Below, one piece after another: positions 16,669-25,277 of a DNA stretch of 42,256 nt. Within the stretch, counting starts at the first letter, position 1. Each line of letters opens with the position of its first letter. The DNA is from Actinophytocola xanthii. Lineage in GTDB: Bacteria; Actinomycetota; Actinomycetes; Mycobacteriales; Pseudonocardiaceae. The stretch covers positions 1-42,256 of the forward strand of contig NZ_MSIE01000022.1 in assembly GCF_001921205.1 (NCBI RefSeq). Reading direction: 5' to 3'. The notes beneath the pieces were generated by a model. That model was not told where the DNA came from, ran no database searches, and worked only from the letters and a program-made list of their open reading frames with translations. The position numbers were made by a program, and so were the translations under genes.

Positions 16669-16872
16669 GTGGCACAGGGAACTGTGAAGTGGTTCAACTC
16701 CGAGAAGGGCTTCGGCTTCATCGCGCCGGACGACGGCAGCGCCGACGTCTTCGTGCACTACTCGGAGATTCAGGGCAACGGCTTCCGCAGCCTGGATGAG
16801 AACCAGCGCGTGGAGTTCGAGATCGGCCAGGGCCAGAAGGGCCCGCAGGCCACTGGCGTGCGCGCTGTCTGA
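16669..16872 (+). CDS. cspA: Cold-shock protein, CspA family
   Basis: A 67-residue single OB-fold protein with both RNA-binding motifs intact: RNP1 [10 protein letters not shown] and RNP2 DVFVHYSEI, opening with [17 protein letters not shown]. It acts as an RNA chaperone. The GTG at 16669 is preceded by TTGGAGA at a good distance and gives the standard length; a longer in-frame ATG at 16594 would add unrelated residues. A very strong hairpin follows the stop. Confidence 0.97.
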   Translation: MAQGTVKWFNSEKGFGFIAPDDGSADVFVHYSEIQGNGFRSLDENQRVEFEIGQGQKGPQATGVRAV

Positions 16873-16893
16873 TCTCACCAGACGCTGAACGAC

Positions 16894-16932
16894 GAGAGGG
16901 CCACCCGGGTCATCGACCCTGGTGGCCCTCTC
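16894..16932. terminator. Strong bidirectional terminator between cspA and glfT2
   Basis: GAGAGGGCCACC (16894-16905) pairs perfectly with GGTGGCCCTCTC (16921-16932). After one mismatch the stem continues with GGGT/ACCC around a 5-base loop. It lies 21 bases past the cspA stop and 20 bases past the stop of the convergent glfT2, so it can serve both. Confidence 0.9.
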
Positions 16933-16951
16933 TGCGTTCTGACCTGCGGTT

Positions 16952-18847
16952 CTAGCTGAACACCTTGCGCCAGGACTCGACCGAGGTCAGCTCGGGCAGC
17001 GCGGCCCGGTACTGCTCGACCAGCTTCGGCCACTCGGCCGAGAGCCGCCGCCAGTTGTGGGCGGCCTGGAGCGCCAGCTCGCGGAACACCTTCGGGTCAC
17101 GTCGCCGGAAGGCCACCCCGCTGCCGTCGGCGTTGGAGACCGTCGCCGAGTCGAGGTTGCCCAGCAGGAACCAGAGGGCGCCGTTGGCCGGGATGTTCAC
17201 CTGCGGCCGCTCGACGGCGGCCGGGTCCGGGGTGCGCAGGTTGTGCACCAGCGCCTTGCCGGCCCGCAGCGCGATCTTCGCCGGGTGCACCGGCGGGCGC
17301 AGCATCTCCTCTGCCCGGACCATGTCGAACGTCGGCGGCGGGAACTCCCTGGCCGAGGGCAGGAACTGGGCGTCGGTGTACTGCTTGCGCAGCCGCTGGA
17401 CCTCGGGCAGTCCGTTGGAGAGGCTGTCGAACAGCTTGTCCGGGCCGGCCATGAAGTCCTCGAGCGCCTTCATCTCCAGCGCGAGCGTCGAGTACTCCAT
17501 CGACATCAGCCGGCGGAACGCCACCCGGGCACCCTGGGTGACCAGCGTCTTGCGCAGGTCGTACGGGCTGTGCAGGGCGGCCATGATCAGCCGGTTGCGC
17601 AGGTGGAAGTAGACCGTCCAGTCCTTGGTGTCGTTCTTGTCCGTCCACGGCTCGTGCCAGACCGCCGAGCCCGGCAGGGTGACCGTCGGGATGTCGTCGG
17701 CCAGCGCCCGCAGCGAGTACTCGGCGTCGTCGCACTTGATGAACAACGGCAGCGGCAGCCCCACGCGCTCGACGACCTCGCGCGGGAACAGGCACATCCA
17801 CCAGCCGTTGTAGGTCGAGTCGATGCGCCGGTGCAGCGGGCGGGTGGCACGCAGGGAGTGGACGCCGAAGTCGTGGTCGACGACGGCACCCGGCGCCCGC
17901 CGCCACACGCAGGTGGCCAGGTCGACGACCTCACCCATCGTGTGCAGCCGCGACTTGGCCTGCATGTTCAGCATCTGGCTGCCGACGATGACCGGCTTGG
18001 CGGCCGCGCGGGCGAACATGTTGGAGCGCAGGATCGAGTCGGGCTCCAGCGCGATGTCGTCGTCGAGCAGCAGGATCTGGTCGACAGTGCCCGGCTTGGT
18101 GTGCTCGATCGACTCGTACAGCGCCCGGGTGAATCCGCCGGCGCCGCCGAGGTTGCCCTGCTCGATGACCTCGAGCCGCTCCCCGAGGGCCTTGCTGGCC
18201 TCGGCGAACCGCTCGTGCTCGCGGATCTTGCGGCTGCCCTGGTCGGCGACGAACACCTTGCTGACCACGTCGAGGACCGCCGGGTCCTCACCCAGCGCGA
18301 TCAGCGACGCGACGCAGTCATCCAGCCGGTTGAACGTGGTGATGCCGACCGCGATCTTCTTCGTCGGCAGCGGCTGGTCGGAGAGCCAGACGGCCTCCGA
18401 GACCCGCAGCGGCACGTTCTCGGTGAACACGTCGAACCAGAGCCAGCCCCCGTCCTCGAACGGGGTGAGCGTGAGCCGGAACTCCAGCGTCTGCCACTCG
18501 TCCTCCGCGTGCACCGGCGCGCCCGTGAGGTGGACGATGTCGCCGTTGGGCTTGGAGCGGTACACCTCGACCCGACCGGCGCCGCGGACGTTCACCCGCA
18601 GCGTGACGTCCTCGACGACCGTCCAGCGCTTCCAGTAGCTGGCCGGGAACGCGTTGAAGTACGAGGCGAACGAGACCCGGGAGGACGCCGGCACCTCGAC
18701 GTCGCGGCGGGAGGCGACGTGGCTGTGCACGTTCTCCGGCTCGTCCAGGTAGAGCGGACGCACGTCGAGCGGGTCGGTGTCCCTCGGCAGGATCACCCGC
18801 TGCAGCACGCGGTCCGCGTCGGGTTTGCTGATCGCCTGGTCGGCCAC
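16952..18847 (-). CDS. glfT2: GlfT2, galactofuranosyltransferase (galactan polymerase)
   Basis: GlfT2 extends the arabinogalactan galactan with alternating beta-1,5 and beta-1,6 galactofuranose units at the inner membrane face. The 631-residue protein is close to the mycobacterial 637. It has an N-terminal beta-sandwich (RVILPR, PLDVRPLYLDEP, SFASYFNAFPASYWKRW), a GT-A domain starting AVGITTFNR, the metal motif DDD at residues 262-264, CDDAEYSLRA with the presumed base at 373-374, LPGSAVWHEPW with metal-binding H398, and a C-terminal helical domain. The GTG at 18847 follows AGGAGG and gives the expected N-terminus; the longer frame to 18961 runs into the methyltransferase gene, 22 bases away. 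Of the two GlfT2-like proteins in the window this is the more orthodox one. Confidence 0.95.
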   Translation of the reverse strand: MADQAISKPDADRVLQRVILPRDTDPLDVRPLYLDEPENVHSHVASRRDVEVPASSRVSFASYFNAFPASYWKRWTVVEDVTLRVNVRGAGRVEVYRSKPNGDIVHLTGAPVHAEDEWQTLEFRLTLTPFEDGGWLWFDVFTENVPLRVSEAVWLSDQPLPTKKIAVGITTFNRLDDCVASLIALGEDPAVLDVVSKVFVADQGSRKIREHERFAEASKALGERLEVIEQGNLGGAGGFTRALYESIEHTKPGTVDQILLLDDDIALEPDSILRSNMFARAAAKPVIVGSQMLNMQAKSRLHTMGEVVDLATCVWRRAPGAVVDHDFGVHSLRATRPLHRRIDSTYNGWWMCLFPREVVERVGLPLPLFIKCDDAEYSLRALADDIPTVTLPGSAVWHEPWTDKNDTKDWTVYFHLRNRLIMAALHSPYDLRKTLVTQGARVAFRRLMSMEYSTLALEMKALEDFMAGPDKLFDSLSNGLPEVQRLRKQYTDAQFLPSAREFPPPTFDMVRAEEMLRPPVHPAKIALRAGKALVHNLRTPDPAAVERPQVNIPANGALWFLLGNLDSATVSNADGSGVAFRRRDPKVFRELALQAAHNWRRLSAEWPKLVEQYRAALPELTSVESWRKVFS

Positions 18848-18869
18848 TGTCTGCTCCTCCTGGGGGGGT

Positions 18870-19475
18870 CTACGCGGTGCGGTCGGCGACCAGCACGAAC
18901 TCGTTGTAGGTGAAGACCTTGCCGGCGGCACGCGGAAGCGGGAACGACTGCCGGCGGACACGGGTGAAGCCGAGCTGCCTGGCGACGTCGGTGAGCGCGT
19001 CGAAGTCCGCGAACTCCACGTGCGTGCTGTCGCTGGCGTAGCCGCGCTCCTGCGGGCAGATGAGCACCAGCCGCGCGTCGGGGGCGAGGTAGTCCAGGTA
19101 GCCGGACAGGATGCCGACGGCCTCGGAGTGGGGCATGTGCTCGACCAGGTGCGCGGCCAGCATGCCGCCGAACCGGCCGGGCTTCGCGTACTCGGTCTCG
19201 CCGAACTCCTCGGTCGTGAAGGCGGTCAGCCCGCGGTCACGGCAGGTGGCGATCGAGTGGGGGTTGTGGTCGACGCCCACTCCCCGAGGCGCGAGGTGGG
19301 CGAGACAGCGCCCGATGCCACAGCCGACCTCGAGCACCTCGCGGTCGCCGAACTGACGGCGGAGGTTCCACCGGTAGGGCGCCTGGACGTCGAGCAGGCG
19401 CTTCCACAGCGGCATCTCCAGCCGCTTGAGCCGGTCGGTGTACTCCTCGCCCTCGGTCGATTCCAGAGAAGCCAT
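18870..19475 (-). CDS. Class I SAM-dependent methyltransferase
   Basis: A 201-residue methyltransferase. Motif I is VLEVGCGIGRCLAHL (about residues 47-61), followed by GVGVDHNP and the aqueous-face stretch MLAAHLVEHMPHSEAV. It resembles the type 11/UbiE-like group. Substrate unknown. It ends 22 bases upstream of glfT2 on the same strand, so the two are very likely co-transcribed, which suggests a wall-polymer or glycolipid substrate. The ATG at 19475 is preceded by a weak AGAGGA site. A divergent membrane glycosyltransferase gene starts 138 bases away. Confidence 0.85.
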   Translation of the reverse strand: MASLESTEGEEYTDRLKRLEMPLWKRLLDVQAPYRWNLRRQFGDREVLEVGCGIGRCLAHLAPRGVGVDHNPHSIATCRDRGLTAFTTEEFGETEYAKPGRFGGMLAAHLVEHMPHSEAVGILSGYLDYLAPDARLVLICPQERGYASDSTHVEFADFDALTDVARQLGFTRVRRQSFPLPRAAGKVFTYNEFVLVADRTA

Positions 19476-19613
19476 GCTGTTGGTCCTCTATCAATTGGGG
19501 ATACCGGACGACCCGCCGAGCTGATCTGGCCGTACGCGATCGATGCATCGGCATGGTAACGGCCGGCCGGTGGCTATCATCTGCCGGGACTTTTCCGGGC
19601 AAGGGGGAACCAC

Positions 19614-21995
19614 GTGGTACGGCATGACTCGGTCGCTTCTCGGGAGCCGCTGGCCGAGGAGGTGACCCCGCCGGAGACGGCCCCGCCGCGTCGCGCCCGC
19701 TTCCGGCCGGAGCTGGTCGCCACCCTGGTCATCGTGGCCAGCGTGATCGCCTTCGTGGCCTACCGGCTCGGCCCGTCGCTGGTCGGCGCCCGGGTGTTCC
19801 TCGGCCTGGACCTGTTCGGCAACTTCCCGCCGTGGAAGCAGATGCTGGGCACGACCGCCACCAACTTCTACGTCTTCGACAACCTCGACTTCTTCGTACC
19901 GGCGTACAACCAGATCCAGGAGCGGTTGTTCCAGGGCGACCTGGCGACCTGGAGCCCGTACGCGGTCGGCGGCACGCCGCTGCTCAGCCTGCCGATCTTC
20001 GGCGTGCTCTCTCCCGCGCGGATGCCCTACCTGTTCCTGCCGGACTGGCTGGCGCCGGCCTGGTCCAAGCTCGTGGAGCTGGTCATCGCCGGCGGCGGCG
20101 CCTACCTGCTGCTGCGGCGGCTGCGCGCGGGCAAGCCGGCGGCGCTGCTCGCCGCGCTCTGCTACCCGCTCACCGGGTTCATGCTGGCCTGGGCGAGCTG
20201 GCCGCAGGCCGCGGTCGCCGCGCTGATCCCGGCGCTGTTCTGGTCGGTGGAGCGGTTCGTCCAGGAGCGGCGGGTGGCCACAGCCGTTCCGATCGCGGTC
20301 GTGGTGGCCTGGCTGCTGTTCGGCGGCTTCCCGGCCGTCGCGGGCCTCGCGCTCTACGCGGCCGGGGCGTACTTCCTGGTCAGGCTGGTGGCCTCGCGAC
20401 CGGAGTGGCGTCACGCGCTGCGCGATGTGGCCGTGGCCGGGGCCGCGGTGGCGACCGGCGTCGCGGCCAGCGCGGTGCAGCTGTTGCCGTTCGTGCGGAC
20501 CTTCCTGGCCGAGGTGGACCTGTCCTACCGGGAGGCGGGGTTCGAGCGGGTCGAGCCGCTGTCCTACCTGGCCTCGACGGTGCTGCCGGGGAGTTTCGCC
20601 GGCAACCACCTGCCGGTGTACCGGTGGCCGTTCAACCCGATCGAGGTCAACGCCTACCTGGGGTCGGCGGTACTGGTCCTGGCCGGGCTCGCACTGCTGC
20701 GCCGGACCGAGGCACCGCGAGCCGCCCGGACCTACCTGGCCGCGCTCGCGGCGCTGTCCGTGCTGCTCATCTGGGTGCAGGGGCCGCTGCTGTCCTGGCT
20801 CGGCGCGCTGCCGGTGTTCGCGGACAACCCGATCGGGCGAATTCGCGCGCTGATGTGCTTCGCGGTGGCGATCCTGGCCGCGCTCGGGTTCGACGCGCTG
20901 CTGCGCCGCGAGCCGCGCAAGCGGCTGGTCGAGGCGCTCGTGCTGATCGCCGGGGTGGCCGTGCTGGGCGTGGTGGCCCAGACGCTGGTCAGCCGCTTCG
21001 GCGACGCGCTGTCGGCGAAGCGCGAGCCCGACCTGTGGCTCGCCGTCGGCGGGGCCGCGGTCGTCGCGGTGGCCGTCCTGCTGGCCGGGCGGTGGCGGCT
21101 GGTGGCGGCCGTCGTGGTCCCGGTCGTGATCGCCGTGCAGGGGTTGGCGGCGAGCGCCTACTACTGGCCGACAGGGGAGCGCGAGCACTTCTACGCCACC
21201 AGCGAGGTGCACACCTGGCTTGCCGAGCACACCGGCACCGACCGGGTCGCCACCGAGGGGCTGACCCTGTGGCCCAACACCACGGCTCCCTTCGGCATCC
21301 GCACGGTCAACGGCCACGCGTTCACGCCCAAGCCGATGAAGGAGCTGATCACGGCGATCGACCCGCGGGCGTTCGGCGCCCCGACGATGCCGTCGCTGCA
21401 CGCCCCCGCGGCCACCTCCCCCGGCCTGGACCGGTTGGCGGCGCGTTACTGGGTCACCACCCAGCCGGCTGACCTGCGTGAGGTGTTCACCGCCGACGGC
21501 GTCGTGGTCTACGAGCGGCCCGACGCCCTGTCGCGCATCCGCTGGGCGCCGAACGAGGTGACGATCACCGACCAACAGGACCGACTGGCCGAGCTGACCA
21601 GCGGCGAGTTGCCCGCCGACACCGTCGTCCTGAGTACCGGCGGCGAGGCCACGGACGGCCAGCCGGCGCAGGTGGAGGTGCTCGAGGACGGTGGCGACAC
21701 GATCCGGGTCCGGGTCGACGCCGAGGGCGCGGGATACCTGGTCGTCGCGGACAACGTGCAGACCGACTGGGTGGCGACGGTGGACGGGAACCCCGTCGAC
21801 ATCGTGGCCGCCGACCACGCCGTCGGTGCCGTGCACGTGGACGGTGGCGAGCACGAAATCGAGCTGCGCTACAGTCCTCGCGGCAGAACAACGGGCACCT
21901 GGCTGTCGCTGACGGCGGTGGTATTGCTGATCGCAGCCGCGATACCGCCTCGATTCTGGCGCAGGCGCCGACAAATCCCGGTCAACGGACGATGA
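19614..21995 (+). CDS. YfhO-family polytopic membrane protein, probable lipid-linked glycosyltransferase
   Basis: A 793-residue membrane protein. After a 30-residue polar start and a first TM (LVATLVIVASVIAFVAYRLG), the outer-face motif GLDLFGNFPPWKQ follows, then about a dozen TM segments, a long extracytoplasmic region from about residue 520, and a YfhO-type end: GYLVVADNVQTDWVATVDG, a short beta domain and a last TM. In Firmicutes, YfhO transfers a sugar from a polyprenyl phosphate donor, made by CsbB, to a wall polymer. The next gene, overlapping by 4 bases, is exactly such a donor synthase. GTG at 19614 follows AAGGGGG. The acceptor here is unknown. Confidence 0.8.
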   Translation: MVRHDSVASREPLAEEVTPPETAPPRRARFRPELVATLVIVASVIAFVAYRLGPSLVGARVFLGLDLFGNFPPWKQMLGTTATNFYVFDNLDFFVPAYNQIQERLFQGDLATWSPYAVGGTPLLSLPIFGVLSPARMPYLFLPDWLAPAWSKLVELVIAGGGAYLLLRRLRAGKPAALLAALCYPLTGFMLAWASWPQAAVAALIPALFWSVERFVQERRVATAVPIAVVVAWLLFGGFPAVAGLALYAAGAYFLVRLVASRPEWRHALRDVAVAGAAVATGVAASAVQLLPFVRTFLAEVDLSYREAGFERVEPLSYLASTVLPGSFAGNHLPVYRWPFNPIEVNAYLGSAVLVLAGLALLRRTEAPRAARTYLAALAALSVLLIWVQGPLLSWLGALPVFADNPIGRIRALMCFAVAILAALGFDALLRREPRKRLVEALVLIAGVAVLGVVAQTLVSRFGDALSAKREPDLWLAVGGAAVVAVAVLLAGRWRLVAAVVVPVVIAVQGLAASAYYWPTGEREHFYATSEVHTWLAEHTGTDRVATEGLTLWPNTTAPFGIRTVNGHAFTPKPMKELITAIDPRAFGAPTMPSLHAPAATSPGLDRLAARYWVTTQPADLREVFTADGVVVYERPDALSRIRWAPNEVTITDQQDRLAELTSGELPADTVVLSTGGEATDGQPAQVEVLEDGGDTIRVRVDAEGAGYLVVADNVQTDWVATVDGNPVDIVAADHAVGAVHVDGGEHEIELRYSPRGRTTGTWLSLTAVVLLIAAAIPPRFWRRRRQIPVNGR

Positions 21996-22963
21996 GTGCG
22001 TCTGGAGTCAGTGCGGTGAACGCGAGCCAGTACACGAGTTTCGGCGCCACCCCTCCTGGTGGGGGCGGGGAGAACACCCTGGACGCCACGATCGTGCTCC
22101 CCTGCTACAACGAGCAGGAGCACGTGCTCGACGAGATCAAGCGGATCGCCGGTGCCATGGACGCCAGCGGCATGTCCTACGAGCTGCTCGTCATCGACGA
22201 CAAGTCGACCGACGACACGCTCAAGGTGCTCGAGGAGGCACTGCCGCAGTTCCCGCGGATGCGGCTGATGCCCTTCCGCCGCAACGGCGGCTCGGGCACG
22301 GCGCGCCGGATCGGGACGCGTGAGGCCTACGGCCGCATCGTGGTGTGGACCGACGCGGACATGACCTACCCGAACGAGCGAATTCCCGAGTTCATCCAGT
22401 ACCTGCACGACAACCAGGACGTCGACCAGGTGGTCGGTGCGCGGACCTCGGAGCAGGGCACGCACAAGATGCTGCGGGTGCCGGCCAAGTGGACGATCCG
22501 CAAGATCGCCGAGATGCTGGCGGGAACGAAGATCCCCGACCTGAACTCCGGCCTGCGTGCCTTCCGGCGCGACGTGGCGCTGCCCTACCTGCGGCTGCTG
22601 CCCCCCGGGTTCTCCTGCGTCACGACGATCACCATGTCGTTCCTGTCCAACCAGCACCCGGTGGACTACCTGCCGATCGACTACGCCAAGCGGGCCGGCG
22701 TCTCGAAGTTCCACTTCGTGAAGGACGCCTACCGGTACATCCTGCAGGTGCTGCGGATGGTCATGTACTTCAACCCGATCAAGGTCCTGATGCCGGTCGC
22801 GCTGACCTTGTTCCTCGCCGGCGCGACGAAGGGCATCGTCGACATCATCCGCTACGACTTCCGGGTGACCAGCAACGCGATGCTGGTGACGGTGACCGCG
22901 TTGATCATCGGCTCGATGGCGCTGCTGGCCGACCTGATCGTGAGATCCCGCGACGACAGGTAG
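21992..22963 (+). CDS. DPM1/GtrB-type polyprenyl-phosphate glycosyltransferase
   Basis: A 323-residue GT2 enzyme. The catalytic domain has IVLPCYNEQEHV, the nucleotide-sugar stretch ELLVIDDKSTDDT, the DXD-type motif VVWTDADMTYP, and DLNSGLRAFRRDV. Two C-terminal hydrophobic segments follow (about residues 268-290 and 296-318), the GtrB/CsbB architecture that anchors the enzyme near its polyprenyl phosphate acceptor. It probably charges decaprenyl phosphate with a sugar, which the coupled YfhO-like protein then transfers outside. The ATG overlaps the upstream stop (ATGA). The sugar cannot be predicted. Confidence 0.87.
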   Translation: MSASGVSAVNASQYTSFGATPPGGGGENTLDATIVLPCYNEQEHVLDEIKRIAGAMDASGMSYELLVIDDKSTDDTLKVLEEALPQFPRMRLMPFRRNGGSGTARRIGTREAYGRIVVWTDADMTYPNERIPEFIQYLHDNQDVDQVVGARTSEQGTHKMLRVPAKWTIRKIAEMLAGTKIPDLNSGLRAFRRDVALPYLRLLPPGFSCVTTITMSFLSNQHPVDYLPIDYAKRAGVSKFHFVKDAYRYILQVLRMVMYFNPIKVLMPVALTLFLAGATKGIVDIIRYDFRVTSNAMLVTVTALIIGSMALLADLIVRSRDDR

Positions 22964-22971
22964 CTTTTTTT
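22925..22971 (+). terminator. Possible terminator with T-run after the YfhO/GtrB pair
   Basis: A seven-T run at 22965-22971 directly follows the stop codon, rare in this GC-rich window. An ACCTG/CAGGT stem spans the end of the gene just before it. The stem is weak, so confidence is modest. Confidence 0.4.
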
Positions 22972-23063
22972 CTCGGCGGCGATGTCCAGAACGGGCGGCC
23001 GGCCTCGTCCCTGCGGTGAACGCGGCCGAAACGGGTCGCACCAGCACCCCGAGGAGAACCCCG

Positions 23064-23471
23064 ATGGCCAAGTACCTGCTGCTCAAGCACTACCGCGGCG
23101 GCCCGACGCCGGTCAACGACGTGCCGATGGACCAGTGGACTCCGGAGGAGATCTCCGCCCACGTCCAGTACATGGAGGACTTCGCCGCCCGGCTGCAGGA
23201 GACCGGGGAGTTCGTCGACGGCCAGGCGGTGGCCCCGGAGGGGACGTTCGTCCGGTATGACGGCGAAGGGCGCCCGCCGGTCACCGACGGCCCGTTCGCC
23301 GAGACCAAGGACCTCATCGCCGGCTGGATGCTGATCGACGTGGACAGCTACGACCGGGCGCTGGAGCTGGCCGGGGAGCTCTCGGCGGCTCCCGGGGCGG
23401 GCGGGAAGCCGCTCCACGAGTGGCTCGAGGTGCGTCCGTTGCTGACCTTGCCGCCCACCGTCACGGACTGA
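23064..23471 (+). CDS. YCII-related (DGPF-domain) protein
   Basis: A 135-residue protein. The domain starts KYLLLKHYRGGP and contains the signature VTDGPFAETKDLIAGWMLID, plus a later RPLL. DGPF proteins are small, probably ligand-binding or enzymatic, and pair with ECF42 sigma factors in actinomycetes. That is the case here: the sigma gene follows after 8 bases. The ATG at 23064 is preceded by GAGGAG; a longer frame to 23016 lacks homology. Confidence 0.92.
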   Translation: MAKYLLLKHYRGGPTPVNDVPMDQWTPEEISAHVQYMEDFAARLQETGEFVDGQAVAPEGTFVRYDGEGRPPVTDGPFAETKDLIAGWMLIDVDSYDRALELAGELSAAPGAGGKPLHEWLEVRPLLTLPPTVTD

Positions 23472-23479
23472 CCGACCAG

Positions 23480-24622
23480 ATGGACGAGGCCCTGCTCCGG
23501 AGCCTCACGCCAAGCGTGCTCGGGATCCTCGTCCGCCGCGGAGCCGACTTCGCGGCGGCCGAGGATGCCGTGCAGGACGCGCTGGTCGAGGCGGTTCGGG
23601 TCTGGCCGGCGGACCCGCCGCGGGACCCCAAGGGCTGGTTGATCACCGTGGCCTGGCGGCGGTTCCTCGACGCCGCCCGGGCCGACACCGCCCGCCGCCG
23701 GCGGGAGGACGTGGTCGACGAGGAGCCCGAGGCGGCGCCGGTGTCCGCGGTGGACGACACACTCCAGCTCTACTTCCTGTGCGCGCACCCGTCGCTGACG
23801 CCCTCGTCCGCGGTCGCACTCACGCTGCGCGCGGTCGGTGGGCTGACCACCCGTCAGATCGCCCAGGCCTACCTGGTGCCCGAGGCGACGATGGCGCGGC
23901 GGATCAGCCGGGCCAAGCGCACCGTGTCCGGAGTGCGGTTCGACCAGCCCGGCGACGTGGCCACCGTGCTGCGGGTGCTGTACCTGGTGTTCAACGAGGG
24001 CTACTCCGGCGACGTCGACCTGGCGGCGGAGGCCATCCGCCTCACCCGCCAGCTCGCCGCCGCGATCGACCACCCCGAGGTGGCCGGGCTGCTAGCCCTC
24101 ATGCTGCTCCACCACGCCCGCCGCGTCAGCCGGACCGCACCCGACGGCGGCCTCGTGCCGCTGGCCGAGCAGGACCGCGCCCGCTGGGACACCACGCTCA
24201 TCGCCGAGGGAGTGGAGATCCTGCAGGCGGCGTTGGCGCGCGACCAGCTGGGCGAGTTCCAGGCGCAGGCCGCGATCGCCGCGCTGCACGCCGACGCCCA
24301 ACGGGCCGAGGAGACCGACTGGGTCCAGATCGTCGAGTGGTACGACGAGCTGGCCCGCCTGACCGACAGCCCTGTCGTCCGGCTCAACCGGGCAGTGGCC
24401 GTCGGCGAGGCCGACGGCCCCCATGCCGGCCTGGCCGCGCTCGCACCCCTCGACGACTCCCTGCCCCGCCACACCGCGGTGGCCGCCTACCTCCACGAAC
24501 GTGCCGGCGACCTCGAGACCGCCGCCAGGCTGTACGCGGAGGCGGCGCGCAAGGCCCCCAACCTGGCCGAGCGGGACTACCTGACTCGCCAGGCCGCGCG
24601 GCTCAACTCCCGGTCGCGGTGA
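23480..24622 (+). CDS. ECF42-type RNA polymerase sigma factor with C-terminal DUF6596/TPR domain
   Basis: A 380-residue protein, far longer than a normal ECF sigma factor. Region 2 is DFAAAEDAVQDALVEAV and ITVAWRRFLDAARAD; region 4 is GLTTRQIAQAYLVPEATMAR. The C-terminal 200 residues begin LRVLYLVFNEGYSG, the DUF6596 signature of ECF42 factors, followed by TPR-like helices, and this extension is thought to control activity in place of an anti-sigma factor. The ATG at 23480 is preferred to the GTG at 23420, which would overlap the DGPF gene without homology; no good ribosome site is visible, so translational coupling is likely. Confidence 0.9.
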   Translation: MDEALLRSLTPSVLGILVRRGADFAAAEDAVQDALVEAVRVWPADPPRDPKGWLITVAWRRFLDAARADTARRRREDVVDEEPEAAPVSAVDDTLQLYFLCAHPSLTPSSAVALTLRAVGGLTTRQIAQAYLVPEATMARRISRAKRTVSGVRFDQPGDVATVLRVLYLVFNEGYSGDVDLAAEAIRLTRQLAAAIDHPEVAGLLALMLLHHARRVSRTAPDGGLVPLAEQDRARWDTTLIAEGVEILQAALARDQLGEFQAQAAIAALHADAQRAEETDWVQIVEWYDELARLTDSPVVRLNRAVAVGEADGPHAGLAALAPLDDSLPRHTAVAAYLHERAGDLETAARLYAEAARKAPNLAERDYLTRQAARLNSRSR

Positions 24623-24632
24623 GCCGTTCGAC

Positions 24633-25205
24633 TCAGCGCAGCCGGTCCAGCTCGTCGTGCAGGACCGCCAGTGCCTGCGCCGGCTCGTGGTGTCCGGCGA
24701 GCGTGTGCGTGGTGAGCCCGTCGGTCAGGGCGAGGAGGAGGGCGGCCGCTCGAGCGGGTTCGTCGACGTCGGCCTCGCGGAGCTGCTCGAGCAGGTAGGC
24801 ATGCCCTTCGGCATAGGCCGCACGCAGGTACTCGGCGATCCGCGCGTCGACCGGGGCACGGGCGAGAAAGGTCGCGGCAACCTGCGCCTCGAGCCGTCGC
24901 CGCGGGTCCAGCGGCAGGGTCTGCTCGAGAACCACGCGAACCCGGTGCAGCGGCTCGACGGGTTCCGGAAGCGCGGCCAGCGCGTCCGCCATCCGCCGGC
25001 CGACCTGCTCGGTCATGCTGTCCAGCGCGAACATCACCATCTCCGCCTTGTCCGCGAAGTAGTGCTGAACCATGCCCATCGAGACGCCAGCCTCGGCGGC
25101 GACCTGGCGCAGGCTCACCGCCTCCAGCCCCTGGACGGTCAGCACCCGCCAGAGCGCTTCGACCAGCCCTCGGCGGCGCTGCTGGTGGTCGGTTCTCCTC
25201 GGCAC
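24633..25205 (-). CDS. TetR-family transcriptional regulator
   Basis: A 190-residue TetR protein. The helix-turn-helix reads LEAVSLRQVAAEAGVSMGMV followed by QHYFADKAEM at about residues 27-57; the C-terminal domain is helical. The shape is close to BetI-type regulators (SMGMVQHYF), but the ligand is unknown. It is divergent from a methyltransferase gene, with two perfect palindromes in the 72-base gap (25214-25229 and 25238-25261). The start is GTG at 25205. Confidence 0.92.
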   Translation of the reverse strand: MPRRTDHQQRRRGLVEALWRVLTVQGLEAVSLRQVAAEAGVSMGMVQHYFADKAEMVMFALDSMTEQVGRRMADALAALPEPVEPLHRVRVVLEQTLPLDPRRRLEAQVAATFLARAPVDARIAEYLRAAYAEGHAYLLEQLREADVDEPARAAALLLALTDGLTTHTLAGHHEPAQALAVLHDELDRLR

Positions 25206-25213
25206 ACCTTCTC

Positions 25214-25261
25214 CAATGCAGTCGCATTGCCATCTAGGTTACAATGCGAATGCATTGTAAC
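25214..25261. promoter_or_regulatory. Two TetR operators in a divergent promoter
   Basis: Site 1 is CAATGC-AGTC-GCATTG (25214-25229), a perfect 6-bp dyad. Site 2 is GTTACAATGC-GAAT-GCATTGTAAC (25238-25261), a perfect 10-bp dyad containing the same core CAATGC-N4-GCATTG. Their centres are 28 bases apart. A good -10 hexamer, TACAAT at 25240-25245 on the plus strand, lies inside the left arm of site 2, so binding would block the methyltransferase promoter. The local drop in GC supports a regulatory role. Confidence 0.8.
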
Positions 25262-25277
25262 TCTGGGGAGGTCAGAC

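Noticed and set aside
19491-21974. An 827-codon open frame antisense to the YfhO-type gene
   Set aside because: Composition is typical of a GC-rich shadow frame; the sense frame has coherent TM segments and family motifs.
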